From Caprella mutica (Eukaryota > Arthropoda > Malacostraca > Amphipoda > Caprellidae), in NCBI GenBank assembly GCA_947561585.1, contig CANNZV010000338.1, forward strand, positions 186,024 to 250,023: a stretch of 64,000 nucleotides of DNA, in the 5' to 3' direction. Position numbers and translations under genes: made by a program. Positions 48,201 through 60,418 of the stretch are shown in pieces (within the stretch, counting starts at the first letter, position 1; each line of letters begins with the position of its first letter). Under the pieces are notes generated by a model that was not told where the DNA came from, ran no database searches, and saw only the letters and a list, made by a program, of their open reading frames with translations.

Positions 48201-50164
48201 TGGCCATGTATCACTATTCACTTGACTGCATAACTTAATTGTCACATAGCTATACACCAAGAAGTTTAACTTGAACAAATAACTGTATAAAAAAATCTAC
48301 GAATATTACCACTTTAATTACAGGACACATTGCTTAAATCTAGGTATTTCCACAATTGTCCTTTTGTACTGGGATGAAATGAAAGAAACTAAACATACGT
48401 CAATCATTTTATTAAAATATTAAATAGTACATGATTTAGAAAGAGCATGATGTAATCAAGCACAAATTAATTCCTGGGCAACTTGTTTATATGATGTTGA
48501 GGCTCTAATTATGTTCTATAAGCTCTCAGTATTTTTCACTAGATATTTCTTATTTATTCTATACCGCTATGGTTGTACTTTTCAATTGCAATGTTTTCAA
48601 TTTTTAGTTAAGAAAATCTCACAGGTTTCATTTCCCATCACCTTCTCATTTTCCTCTTCCATCTGTTAATGCAGTCAACACTCAACAGTGCTATCGTATC
48701 TTTTTGCGAAATTATTGACCACTACAATCGATTGGTGGTAGCTTAATTTGCTATGAGCTACTTTCCTGTGTGACAACTAGTACAAAGTCTTTTGTATTTG
48801 GTTCTTTACATTAACCTGGAGCAAATTTATTCAATCGAGCACTTAATTTTGTCATTATTCTTAAATTCATTGATATTCTCGACTATGAAGAATCTAGTGG
48901 TGTCAGCGCAGCTATAGTTTTAGTGCACGCACTTCATACTATATAGTACACTTCATACTATAATTATAGGACATGTCTCTAGATTTGTAACTTCTTAAAG
49001 TAAACCATATTGCCAGAAGCTGTGACAGTGGTACCTAAAAAGAAATAAAATAATTAATTATCATCTATCAATAATCTGTATTCAATAAGTTAATCCATAA
49101 ACTAAATAAAAAACATAAGTGATTCATTCAAATTTTAAAAGATGAAAAAGTAGATAGTACAGGGAATACAGAATTAGATAAGGAAAAAGGTTTTGAGAAA
49201 CCATAAGGGTCAAAAAAGTAAAAAAATCAAATTAAAGTAAAACAAGAAAGGGCTCATGAACGAAGAAAAGCTACTATGATCATTATTAACACTGAAAATC
49301 ATTATTGGCACTTTTAAAATTTCAATATTAATATCTAGTCAGTTAAAGAACAGGTCACTGAAGAAATAATTTTATGAAATTTTATATTTCACTTACAGAG
49401 GCTAGAGAATATATATTGTTTGACCTAGGTCATAGCTAAATATTAATAAACATTTCGTAATATAAATTAACATAGAGAACCCATTTACAATTAAAGTATA
49501 AACTGAGTATATATGAATAGAAATAGGCCTACAAACTAAAATAGTACGGTAAGTAGGTTCATGCAGGTAAATTGTAGCATTTTAATTTTTAATTGCATTT
49601 CAATTCTAAACCAAAATTCCATTAAAATGTTGCATAGCTATCAAATGGAGCGCAGTGCATGCTATAATTTATTAATTTAAGTTTTTAACGTGTGTTTTGA
49701 ATATATGATGTGTATGTTGCTAGAAGCCGCAGTTAGTTAGTGTGCCGCAATTTACCTGCTTGACCCTACTCTTATTCCGTTATCACCTGATATCAATACT
49801 TAACTTTAAACCAAAATTTAAAATAGTCGAGTGGTAACTGCTGTTGATGAAATATAAACAATGGTGTACATTCGTTAAACACTTACAATCACAATACTAA
49901 CCTCTTTTTTATTGAATTGACACTAATTTAACTACTATCTATTATAACCCGTCTATTACGTCTGAACTGCAGTGCTGCAAGGCGAAAACTAAATTGGATA
50001 AAAAATATTTTGGCTACCTGATTCGCAACATTTAGTAGTTTCTCATTTCATACAAACGAAATAATTAATTTTTGTATGTACTACTAATTTCTGATAGGGA
50101 GCCAGCATTAAATTTACTGATCCGATATTCTATTCACTTAGATCGATATTTTTAATTTACTTGG
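48201..50164. other. Interior noncoding stretch
   Basis: Ordinary AT-rich sequence with no exon or transposase frame. An imperfect direct repeat CACTTCATACTATA lies at 48930-48962. Confidence 0.4.
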
Positions 50165-50430
50165 TTGTTTACTATCTGCTCTTGAACAAAAGGCCATAAC
50201 GCTGACGTTTTGAAATACAAGAGACTAAAATAAGCAGCCAGAAAGGAAACTGACTTATAGAAGAAGTCACATTATAAGTCGGTGACAAAGCTCATGGATG
50301 CAGAAAAGCTCCGTGAAGGAGTTTCGTTATTAATGGAAGATGAAAATGGAAGCACATACCTAACACGAAAATCTAACACCTCATAGACGAAGAGCTTAAC
50401 TCTTGCGCTATTCTCAAAAACTACAAGTAG
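50165..50430 (+). pseudogene. Dispersed decayed coding repeat, copy 4
   Basis: Contains EQKAITLTF, then KYKRLK-stop-AARKET, then KLMDAEKLREG in the same frame. This parallels KYKGLEEAVRKESG and ADKLMYADRLLRE in the copies near 23340 and 28005. Multiple stops show it is dead. Confidence 0.4.
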
Positions 50431-51156
50431 CGTTAAAAATTATATAAATGATAAAAATTAGAAGAGAACATCTGAAATCCAAATTACAACAGTTCATCTC
50501 ACAAACTAACGTTTCTTCGTTTTCAAATTAGACAACCAAACTCTAAGGAAATAGAAAAAATCATCGTTCGATTCAATTGACATTCCTTTGTTGTTTGACA
50601 TACATACTTTAAATTTCCCTTCTTCCAGGAACATTCCTTCATATAAGCCAATGGGATATATTCCTTATCAAAAATATTGAAATAGTTCCAGGGATATTCA
50701 AAAGTATTTCTTAGGAAGTAAAATTTTTCATTCGATTCCCGTTACATTCCGTCATTATTTCACTAAGAATACTGTAGATCCCAAATGTTCGAGGGATATT
50801 CCTTCGTTTTATTTTGAGGAATACTATTATACGTAACTAGGTTGAAAATTCTTGGGATATTTATGGGATATTCATAATGGAATGCTATCAAAAATATATA
50901 TTCCAACAATATTCCAATTTGTTTCGCATGGAATACTATAGGAATATGATATTCCCTGAATATCCTAGGATGATATCTGACCGAATACTGTAACTCTTCA
51001 ATATTCTTGGAATATTCCCTCGTATAAGAATTTGAATACTATCCAATATTATTGTTACAGGAATATCCCTTCTTCATCAAACTGTGAGTGCAGACTAGGA
51101 GGGAATATTGTAGATATTAAGGGAATATCCCTGGCATAAACCTTCTTGCCCGGGTG

Positions 51157-53148
51157 CCCCTTATTAATTGCCATTATGAATGAAAATGTAAAGATAAATC
51201 GTAAAGATTAAAGACGCCCCTGCCTTAATCTTACTATAAAGGGTGCTGTATGTTCAGTAAATAATTAAATAAATGTGATATAAAAGAGTTAGCTAGATAT
51301 TGGAATTTTATAGTTTTACGTTAAATTATTTCAACGTAGAACGTCCGTGTTATCGGACTGTTCAATATTTTCGAACTCATAATAAAACAATGTATGGTAA
51401 TTATCATATATCTCTATTGTAATTATTTTATTTCTTACGTATCCATACATTTATTCTTTTAGGTACTCCGTTACTTAAGTTCTAGATTGTAGATACTCAT
51501 AATTCATTAATTAATGCAAAATATTACACGAGGACAATAACTTAAAGATACAGAATTAACACGTTCAGCATACCTAATTCTATAACTGAAGTCGACAGAT
51601 AAACATTTTTTTGTGTGTTCATATGAAATGTTTCGGCTTAAGTCACTATTATATTATTGTATATTTACAACTGGATTATAATGAAATAGAAAAAAAAATT
51701 ATATGAAATATTTCCCATATACACTTTAAGGTACAAAATAAAACAATTCGCGGACGAAATGTCCGTGGACAAATTGTCCGTGGACAAATTGTCCGTGGAC
51801 GAAATACCCTTGACCCATGAAAAACTTATGAAGCATTAAAAATAATTGTAGATAAAATGAATTAACAGTTGATTGTAATTTTGAAAGCTATGAATATATC
51901 AAATGAAAAAGAAGCATATTAAAATCCTACCAAGTTACCGGTCTTAAAATTTCACTATATTAGTTAAAACAGTAACCTTTATATTTATTTTTAGAATTAT
52001 TATTTGACATTGTTTATCTTAATAATCTTGTAGATTAACAAACCTTCTATTGATATAAAAATTGTAACATTTTTCTTATTTTCCAATCTGACAGGTGGAA
52101 GGTTCAAATTACTGCCCCTTTTTTGATGGCTGCTTGTGGGAAGGGATAAAATTAATGAAATATTGTTCTAGAATATCTGGTTCATAAAAAAGTGTTTAAA
52201 TCTTTAGTTTATAATATAATTCATTTGTAGGCATTAGAGGAATTAAATAATCAATTCTTTTTACATTTAAAATAATTCTTAAAATATTTATTAAAGTTCT
52301 GCTAGGACTTAAACGTAAGTTTAACATATAATTATAGACTGTTAAAAATAGAATATGCTGATGAGTAATAGATTGAAATTATTAATTTTCTATTAAAATA
52401 GAGTTTGGTAGAAAAATGCACCCTTCTCTTGGCTATGTTCTTATACATATTCCATATTTTTAAATTGTTCAAAGAAGGTCTGCTTCTTCTGGCAGGAGTG
52501 CCTTTAAAAAAAAAATTACAGCTATTCACATATTATAGTTCGAAATTATTAAAATACGTGACAGATAATGCATTCATGGATAAAAAATAATAACTTTGGT
52601 TTTTAATACTTTGGGTTAATTTGTACGGTTGATAGAAAGTAATTTGGAATTATTATAAATTAATAATTAGATAAAGATATTGACTTATTGTGGGAGATAT
52701 TACATTAATTTTACTATATATAATGTATTTACTAATAGATGATTTAAACACAGTTGGAGCTTGTAAATTAATTCAGATATAATTTATTTTTATATATATA
52801 ATATTTTAAAGTTAACCAAAAGGATTTATTTTACCTTCAATTTAAGTAAACGAAATAAATATAATAAAATAACCCAAATACTGTATTTATTTAAACTAGC
52901 CAAAAAAAAAATAGAAATACACATGGAAATAATATATGTACATGCACGTGATTATACACAGAGATACATATAGAGATAATTGCAAAGTATTAAATTTAAT
53001 TGGGTAAGAGTAATTCGATATATTTATTTAAAGTGTTTGAATTCATTGGAAGGTATTAAATTACAGGTTAAGGATTTATATCTTTGGGTGATGTTAGAAA
53101 CACACGACAGTTATGTCTCTGATTGTACAGGAGATAAAAATAAACAGA
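51157..53148. other. AT-rich noncoding stretch
   Basis: At 51750-51806 there are three to four copies of GTCCGTGGACAAATT, related to the element at 21040. No exon otherwise. Confidence 0.45.
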
Positions 53149-53625
53149 GTGATGTACTATTAGAGAAAAGAGTCACTGTGATGATGTACTATCAGAGAAA
53201 AGAGTCAGTGTGATCATTTACTATCAGAGAAAAGAGTCAGTGTGATGATGTACTATCAGAGAAAAGAGTCACTGTGGTGATGTACTATCAGAGAAAAGAG
53301 TCACTGTGATGATGTACTATCAGAGAAAAGAGTCACTGTGGTGATGTACTATCAGAGAAAAGAGTCACTGTGATGATGTACTATCAGAGAAAAGAGTCAC
53401 TGTGATGATGTACTATCAGAGAAAAGAGTCACTGTGATGATGTACTATCAGAGAAAAGAGTCACTGTGATGATGTACTATCAGAGTAAAGAGTCACTGTG
53501 ATGATGTACTATCAGAGAAAAGAGTCACTGTGGTGATGTGCTGTCAGAGAAAAGAGTCACTGTGATGATGTACTATCAGAGAAAATAGTCACTGTGATGA
53601 TGTACAATCAGAGAAAATAGTTACA
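53149..53625 (-). repeat. 32-bp minisatellite array D, about 15 units
   Basis: Same unit and orientation as arrays B and C, with variants GAGTCAGTGTGAT, GTGGTGATGTAC and TATCAGAGTAAAG. The right flank GCTAATTTCACTAATCACAG is shared with 42691-42710. Confidence 0.95.
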
Positions 53626-54823
53626 GCTTTAAGCTAATTTCACTAATCACAGTTCCTAGTTTTATAAATTGTGATTCAACCAGAATTTAAAAAATTCTAA
53701 TTCTTTTTTTAATATTCGTTTTATCAAAAATAATGTTACGAACTAAAATTCTTAGAATTAAATTTTACATATTGTATCAAAGTTTCAGCTACATTAGACT
53801 GTAATTAGAATAAAAAAACAATGTTTCGGAAACAGGTCCTTCCTTTATAAAAAAAAGATGAGTCCCCCGTGAAAGTATCGAAAAAAACTGCGGAAATTTA
53901 TTTTTATGGTAAACTAGCATATAAAGAACTTATGCAAAAATATGAATATTGGAAATTTTTTGATTTTTTTTTCACACAGCAATTCAAAGCGTAAAGGTTT
54001 AATTAATGTTAAATAATCTAAATTTAAATGTACCATTTAAAAGCAGACTAAAATGCTAGTCACCCTCAGTAATGAAGGAAAAATACTGAGAAGGTTACCA
54101 ACTTAAATCTTATATAAATTGTAGAAAATAATACTCTGTACATTACCTTATTTATTTAAGTCTTATATTATAACGCACTTTTGCCGAATTAATTGAAAAA
54201 ATAAAACTGCTAATTTCTATTATTTTTTATCTTTTCTGCAAATTGTTGTAATCAATAAACAATTTTTGGGGAAAATTATTGTATTCCTAAAATTTGTACA
54301 TATGAATGAAAAAATAAAAAAAATATTAATGACCGAATATCCATTATACATTATTTTACGTAAATTAGGTTATTTACATTATACAATTATGTTCGGGACC
54401 ATTCAGGAAATTGTCAAATACTAAATGACTTATTACCAAATTATATTAGTTTTAAAGTAATAAAATGTGATTTTTAATAATTTTTTTTGTAATTTAAAAA
54501 AATGCAAATATGTACTATTTTTTTCCAATAATATTCCATATAAAACAATGTAAAAATCATTTTTTAGATACCAACTAAATAAACGAATTAAAATATTAAA
54601 TTATATATTTCTGTCATATGATCCAAAAGGTGTCCGATAAATCGTGCTTTACCGTGCAATTTATATAGTTATTTGTGAGAACATCTCCAATTCCTAGATG
54701 TATCACGCAAAGGGAACATCCATTGCAATCTATCAACAACTGCCAGGAGAAGAAATACTGAGAAAAAAAATACCTTAGGAATTCCTTCATAGGATTAATC
54801 TTATACAGCTGGAAATGTTAATA
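53626..54823. other. AT-rich noncoding stretch
   Basis: Nothing recognised beyond the short shared flank next to array D. Confidence 0.4.
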
Positions 54824-54918
54824 TCGGTATATCGTCTATCGATAGATCGTCTATCGGTAGATTGTCTATTGGTAGATTGTCTATCGGTAGATCATTTATC
54901 GGTAAATCCTCTATTTCT
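54824..54918 (+). repeat. 15-bp minisatellite (GGTAGATTGTCTATC), about six units
   Basis: Consecutive GGTAGATYGTCTATY units. TATCGATAGATCGTCTATCG makes the left end locally palindromic. Confidence 0.88.
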
Positions 54919-56379
54919 ATCGATTATAGTGTAAATTGTTTATATTTTATCATAAAATATCATTTCAGGCTATCGTCATGAAATTGAAAGATTTTAAAGA
55001 GAAATAGGGATATTTTTTATTACCTCAGATAAGAAGAAAAAAGTATTTGTCATAATTTTTTATAATTTTATAATATAATAAAAAAAGCAGTATTATTTAT
55101 AATTTTCAAAGCTGTTCAGAAATATTTAAATCATTAAATCAATATCATAAAATGATAATTTTTCTGTTTTTAATCACTAATCGTTCGTTTTCATTTGGTG
55201 ATTATGATAGATGATAATAAGGTCTACGAAAATAAATGATTAGTCGAAAATCTAATCATTATTTATGGTAAATGTAGAAAATTATCATCCTTCGATCATT
55301 ATCGAAAAAAATCTGAGGTTTTATCGTTGTAGATTAAGTACTTAAAAGTAGTACTTATGTTTAAGTCCCATTAAAAATACAAGGGACTTAGTAATTATAG
55401 CAAAACGTAAAAGTTACCTAGCTGCGAGTGTTTGCAATTTATTAAATGAATATAATGATAATTTCATGGATTAAATAATCATCATGAATTAAATTACTTA
55501 TACTTTCATGGTCAATTATCCAATTGCAATCAATCATTGCTAATAATGCAATTAAAGAATATTACGAATTGGATAATTTTGCACTTGAAGGTATTTTTAC
55601 ATTTTAAATATGTCAGGAATACGTTTCGTAATTAAATAAATGTATGAAATTAGCCTTTAGAGGCTTTCTAATATTCAAGGTTCCACAATGTGTTTTTTCC
55701 CAGAAAATCAAGAAGAATTACGCAAATAAATGTAAAATATAGGAATTCAACGTAAATTCCATCAATATTGATAAGATATTATATTCTACTATAAAATAAC
55801 AGTCAATCTTCCATTTTTTACAAAACACATATTTTAATTTATCATAATTTTTATATCTCATACATTTGACTTGATATAAACATTAAAAAAGTTTATTTTC
55901 CAAATTTTGTAATAAGTCAAGTGGAATATTATTTGTATTGACCGTAAATATACATATAATGTATGAAATGTATGAATGTTCTTCATCATAAGAGTTCATC
56001 CCTAGTGGAATATTTTTTGTATCTTCTTACAGGGTCGAATTATTTTGATATTTAAGATAATTTTGTTTTAAGTAATTTTTCATAATTTGAAAACTATTCT
56101 GTACAACTTTTACGATATATTAATATAATTCATTTATTTACTTAAATGTTTAATTTTGTCGCACAGGGTTTATCTGATCTGGTAGATAATTCAAATATAA
56201 TTACGTAACAGTAAAAAAAACATTTAACATCATCCTTCAACGAACCATATTTGAATATTAGACACTTTACAATTATCAAAAGAAAAAATAATTAATACAT
56301 GAAGAGTCTGATTTATTGGGCCAATATGCAAATAATGGACCATTTTAAAAATAAAACTGTATGCTAATAACTTTGAAGA
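54919..56379. other. AT-rich noncoding stretch
   Basis: No exon. ATGATTAT/ATAATCAT words are frequent at 55180-55510 without a fixed period. Confidence 0.4.
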
Positions 56380-57250
56380 ATAGATATTATGTATGATTCC
56401 CAAGCAGAACCTGCCAATTATATCAGGATTGTGTTAGATTTTATGAAGGACATTGACAAAATGGCTACTGAATATAAAAAATAATCAAATCGATATATTA
56501 GTGATCGCTTAGACCCATTTTTAGGTAAATTTCCCTCAATAGAATCTATTAATGCTGATCAATAGTCTATGAAGACAATATGGCCTAATTATATGGTTTG
56601 GCAAAGACATATAAGTGAATTTTATGACAATTTTATGACACTCGACTCTGCAGATCTGATAAGCAATAATCTCTGTCAAACCCTAGCTTGCAAAACCATT
56701 AAATGAAGTCATTGTATATGTAATTCAATGCTTCTATTGATAAAATGGACAGGATAGTAGGTTCACTAAAAGAAAAAGGTTAAGGGATCACAAATTGATG
56801 AATATAGTTCACTGTATGAATGTATTAATTAGAGGTTGTTTAGTTTGAACCGTAAAGAATAGGCACAGTTCTGACCATACTTTGATATATGGCTCTGAAC
56901 AGCCCTCTTTGTTTGGAGAGAACTTCAATGCGAATGATTTAGATGCACTCTTAGAAGATATAGAAGTTATAGATTAACTCACTTAAGCGTGCCTCTATTA
57001 CGATATATAGAAATGAATCACTAACTTATAATACGTCTAAAATATTCAGGAAATATATTTATAAAAGCTACAAAATAGTTTATAATAAAAAGACTCGACA
57101 CAGTAAATTTCCTAACAATAATAAATTAGATTTTGACACTATTATACAACATAAAGAAAATATTGACTTTCATAAAAACAGATTGCCCCTAAAAAACTGA
57201 ACACTCTCTTCAAAAGTAAATAACTGTTCTATACTTGAGTTTGAGGCAGA
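56380..57250 (+). pseudogene. Decayed protein-coding sequence of unknown identity
   Basis: Three successive long stretches read sensibly with few stops. From 56401: QAEPANYIRIVLDFMKDIDK, continuing through a second block (SDRLDPFLGKFPSIESI, WPNYMVWQRHISEFYDNFM) with only two stops in about 100 codons. At about 56870-56975: HTLIYGSEQPSLFGENFNA then NDLDALLEDIEVID. From 56985: KRASITIYRNESLTY to about 57197, ending HKNRLPLKN-stop, followed by an acidic tail (SCSDNNLSESDNN). The frame changes between blocks. This is a dead retroelement or a pseudogene. No catalytic motif allowed assignment. Confidence 0.5.
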
Positions 57251-57371
57251 AAACAGCTGCTCTGATAATAATTTATCAGAATCGGATAATAATTTAGCAA
57301 ATTATATAGTATTAAAGAGAGGATTTGGTTTTTTGTGACCCTGTAAGAAAATTATGGTTTAATTTTCAGCA

Positions 57372-57451
57372 AAGAGAGTTATGGTGGGGCCACCAAAGAT
57401 TACTACGGTACCCCACCAAATCTTCTATGGCCCCACCAAAATATATTATCT
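57372..57451. mobile_element. Palindromic 'GTTATGGTGGGGCC' MITE copy
   Basis: GAGAGTTATGGTGGGGCCAC at the left and TCTTCTATGGCCCCACCAAA at the right, around a GGTACC-containing centre, ending ATTATCTGG. A good palindromic copy. Confidence 0.65.
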
Positions 57452-57716
57452 GGATAGTGGGATTCAGGAAGAAAACCCCAATCGGAAAATTTTAATAATC
57501 GTTTCTCTTTGTCCTTTACGTTAAATATTGATAATATTATCTTATAAAATATCAATTATCCGTACATTTTTTTCATCAGGATGATAGGTATAATAATTGT
57601 TTGAATGTGTAATAAGTTTTCTTTGAAATTCCATTGGTTTATTTATCGTGGTAAATAGATGATCTTTTAATTATGATTATTATTTTTAGACTGGGAGATA
57701 AATTGGATAAATAATA

Positions 57717-58300
57717 ATGTAAGGGATAACTTTAATAAATAGTAATGTAAGGGATAACTTTAATAAATAGTAATGCAAGGGATAACTTTAATAAATAGTA
57801 CTGTAAGGGATAACTTTAATAAATAGTAATGCAAGGGATAACTTTAATAAATAGTAAAGCAAGAGATAACTTTAATAAATAGTAATGTAAGGGATAACTT
57901 TAATAAATAGTAATGTAAGGGATAACTTTAATAAATAGTAATGTAAGGGATAACTTTAATAAATAGTACTGTAAGGGATAACTTTAATAAATAGTAATGT
58001 AAGGGATAACTTTATTAAATATTAATCTAAGGGATAACTTTAATGAATAGTAATGTAAGGGATAACTTTAATAAATAGTAATGTAAGGGATAATTTTAAT
58101 AAATAGTAATGTAAGGGATAATTTAAATATATAGAAAGTAAGGGATGAGTTTAATAAATAGTGATTTAAGGATAACTATAATGAATAGCAATTTAAGTGG
58201 TAATTTTACTAAAAGGAAATTTACGGGATAGCTTTATTTAATAGAGATTTAAGGGATAACTTTAATAAATATTACTTTTAAGGGGTAACTTTATTAAATA
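57717..58300 (+). repeat. 28-bp minisatellite, about 20 units
   Basis: Unit AAGGGATAACTTTAATAAAT plus AGTAATGT. The period of 28 is shown by AAGGGATA at 57721 and 57749. Units are homogeneous to about 58120, then progressively degenerate to about 58340. Confidence 0.95.
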
Positions 58301-58383
58301 TTTAATACAAGGGTTAAGTTCGATAAGTATTTAATGCATCGGATAGCTTTTGAAAAATATTTAATAAATATTTACTAACTCAC

Positions 58384-58446
58384 GATTTCAGATGACTAGA
58401 ACAGACACGGAAGATTCAGGAGTTTTCTTACCTGAAAAAAAAAATG
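58384..58446 (-). other. Candidate recursive splice site 4 (best), with possible RS-exon
   Basis: Minus strand: ten T's, CAG, then immediately GTAAGA. The junction is between 58432 and 58431. This matches the ratchet-point consensus (pyrimidine tract, CAG|GTRAGT) almost perfectly. A second donor-like GTGAGT begins at 58383, so an RS-exon of 48 nt (58431-58384) could be defined. All three of its frames contain a stop, arguing against an ordinary coding exon. Confidence 0.55.
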
Positions 58447-59935
58447 TTTACATTATAATTTATGATAAACAATATTTGTAGGATATAATAAATTATTTTG
58501 ATTTGCATATTATAAATATATATTTTATATTAAGTTTGATATTTTGATTTAGTTTAATTGAAAATCTATATAAAATGATAATTTCCATCATGAACTATAT
58601 CGTACCAAGCACTTTATAGTAAATATAAATAAAAAAATTATATTCTAATTCAAGTTTTCGAATATGAATAACTATTTCGACGATAAATATAATGGAAATT
58701 TATAAATAAAAAACAATTAATTTTAAATATTAATTATTAAATTCAAGATTCATCTTTGAGATAAATATTAAAGTGAATATTTTCAATCGTAGGTAATTAA
58801 ATTTATAAAATAAAATTACCTGTTGAATAATTTATTCCCTTTTTTGAAATTTCAATTACAATATTATTAATAAAATTAGCAATAAAATAAATTGCAATTA
58901 CATTAAATACATTTCAATTATCATAAATTAAAATAAAATAATATTACATTACTTCGTTTAAAATGAACACTTATATTCGAACAAAAAGACAATATATAAA
59001 ATATTGCATCATTATTAAAACATTACTAAAATACCTAATATTATATTACATAATATCATTTATCTTGCTAGCAAAATCTACCATAAAATATAAAAGATAT
59101 TTAAAATATCTCCAAAAAATAGACACGTATTAATAAACATCTAAAATTCTTTATAATAGACCATAAAACAAACTTATCTCTACATTAAGAATTAGTTTGG
59201 AAATACCTTAGAACGTATAAGCTACTTAAATTACTGCTATAAAGCTGTAGAATGCATTTGCAATGAGATACTGTGTAATTTATTATATATATTTATATAC
59301 TAACTAAGATGCATTGAAGAAGATTTTATGGTGGGTGAAATGCACCTTAATCTGCTATAAAATAACGTGTAACACTTTTTATGGGGGTTATATCGGTAGT
59401 TACGCATTTCACTTTTAAACACGTATACCCATTATTGGGCGTAAAATTTATCAAGGATAATAATTACTATATGTCCTCATTAAAAAATATGATACATAAA
59501 ACTAAAGAAAAATTTCGAATAAACTTGCATCTTTTTGATTGAAGAGAATCCCAATTAAAAATGTATTTATTTTTTAAATCATATTAGAAAATATAAAATT
59601 AAATTGATTTATTATTAGAACCAAAAAAGCAAAAGAAATTACAATTAATCTTTATAAGCCATCTATATTTTCCTACCTCTAATTTTCCACGAAGGAAGGA
59701 TAATAAACACGATTACCAAAATAGGGTACATAACAGTTTCTAAGTATAGTTTGCTTGCAATAACCATCAATAACTCTTAATCCCCAATAACAGTTTTTCC
59801 AAATAGGTTGGCTATATATTTTCCATCCGTGCCTGTTTGCATTAGTTACCCCTCATTTGAAACGCTAGGCTACAAGTGCTCAGTAAATATGCTCATTGTA
59901 AATGCTCAGCTCATCATAAATTGCCTTCGAGTGAA
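58447..59935. other. AT-rich noncoding stretch
   Basis: Extremely AT-rich. A remnant of the palindromic MITE (TTTTATGGTGGGTGAAATGC then CCTTAATCTGCTATAAAATA) lies at about 59325-59370. No exon. Confidence 0.45.
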
Positions 59936-59939
59936 CCAC

Positions 59940-60418
59940 GAACTAGCCATGCAACTAGCCATGCAACTAGCAATGCAACTAGCAATGCAACTATAGCCAT
60001 GCAGTTAGCCATGCAACTAACCATGTAACTAGCCATGCAACTATAGCCATGCAGTTATCCATGCAGCTAGTAGAGTTAGCCATGCAGTTGGCTGTTCATG
60101 TAGATTTCAAGATATCCATGCAGCTAATAGAGTTAGCCATGCAGTTAGCCATGCAGTTAGCCATGAAGTTAGCCATGCAGTTAGCCATGCAGTTAGCCAT
60201 GCAGTTAGCCATGCAGTTAGCCATGAAGTTAGCCATGCAGTTAGCCATGCAGTTAGCCATGCAGTTAGCCATGAAGTTAGCCATGCAGTTAGCCATGCAG
60301 TTAGCCATGCAGTTAGCCATGCAGTTAGCCATGAAGTTAGCCATGCAGTTAGCCATGCAGTTAGCCATGCAGTTAGCCATGCAGTTAGCCATGTAGTTAG
60401 CCATGCAGTTAGCCATAG
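59940..60418 (+). repeat. 12-bp minisatellite (GTTAGCCATGCA), about 39 units
   Basis: Early units read ACTAGCCATGCA and ACTATAGCCATGCA. From about 60133 onward they are uniform GTTAGCCATGCA, with a GCCATGAAGTTA variant every four to five units. A 12-bp stop-free unit keeps both strands open (QLAM on plus, MANC on minus). Neither is considered a protein. Confidence 0.95.

Larger units (their letters stand above)
47609..51156. mobile_element. Putative foldback-type nonautonomous DNA element
   Basis: The left end reads CACTGCCCGCGCAAAAAATG. The right end on the minus strand reads CACCCGGGCAAGAAGG. Both arms (about 47625-48200 and 50610-51140) are packed with GGAATATTCC/GGATATTCCC words in roughly inverse arrangement, and the left arm includes a 46-bp tandem array. 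The interior has no transposase-like frame and contains a LINE-related fragment at 50165-50430. Long repetitive inverted arms are the hallmark of foldback elements. No clear target duplication was found, so two independent smaller elements is the alternative. Confidence 0.4.

Noticed and set aside
60049..60416. Frames on both strands encoding QLAM and MANC repeats
   Set aside because: The 12-bp stop-free unit opens both strands at once. No evidence of a gene.
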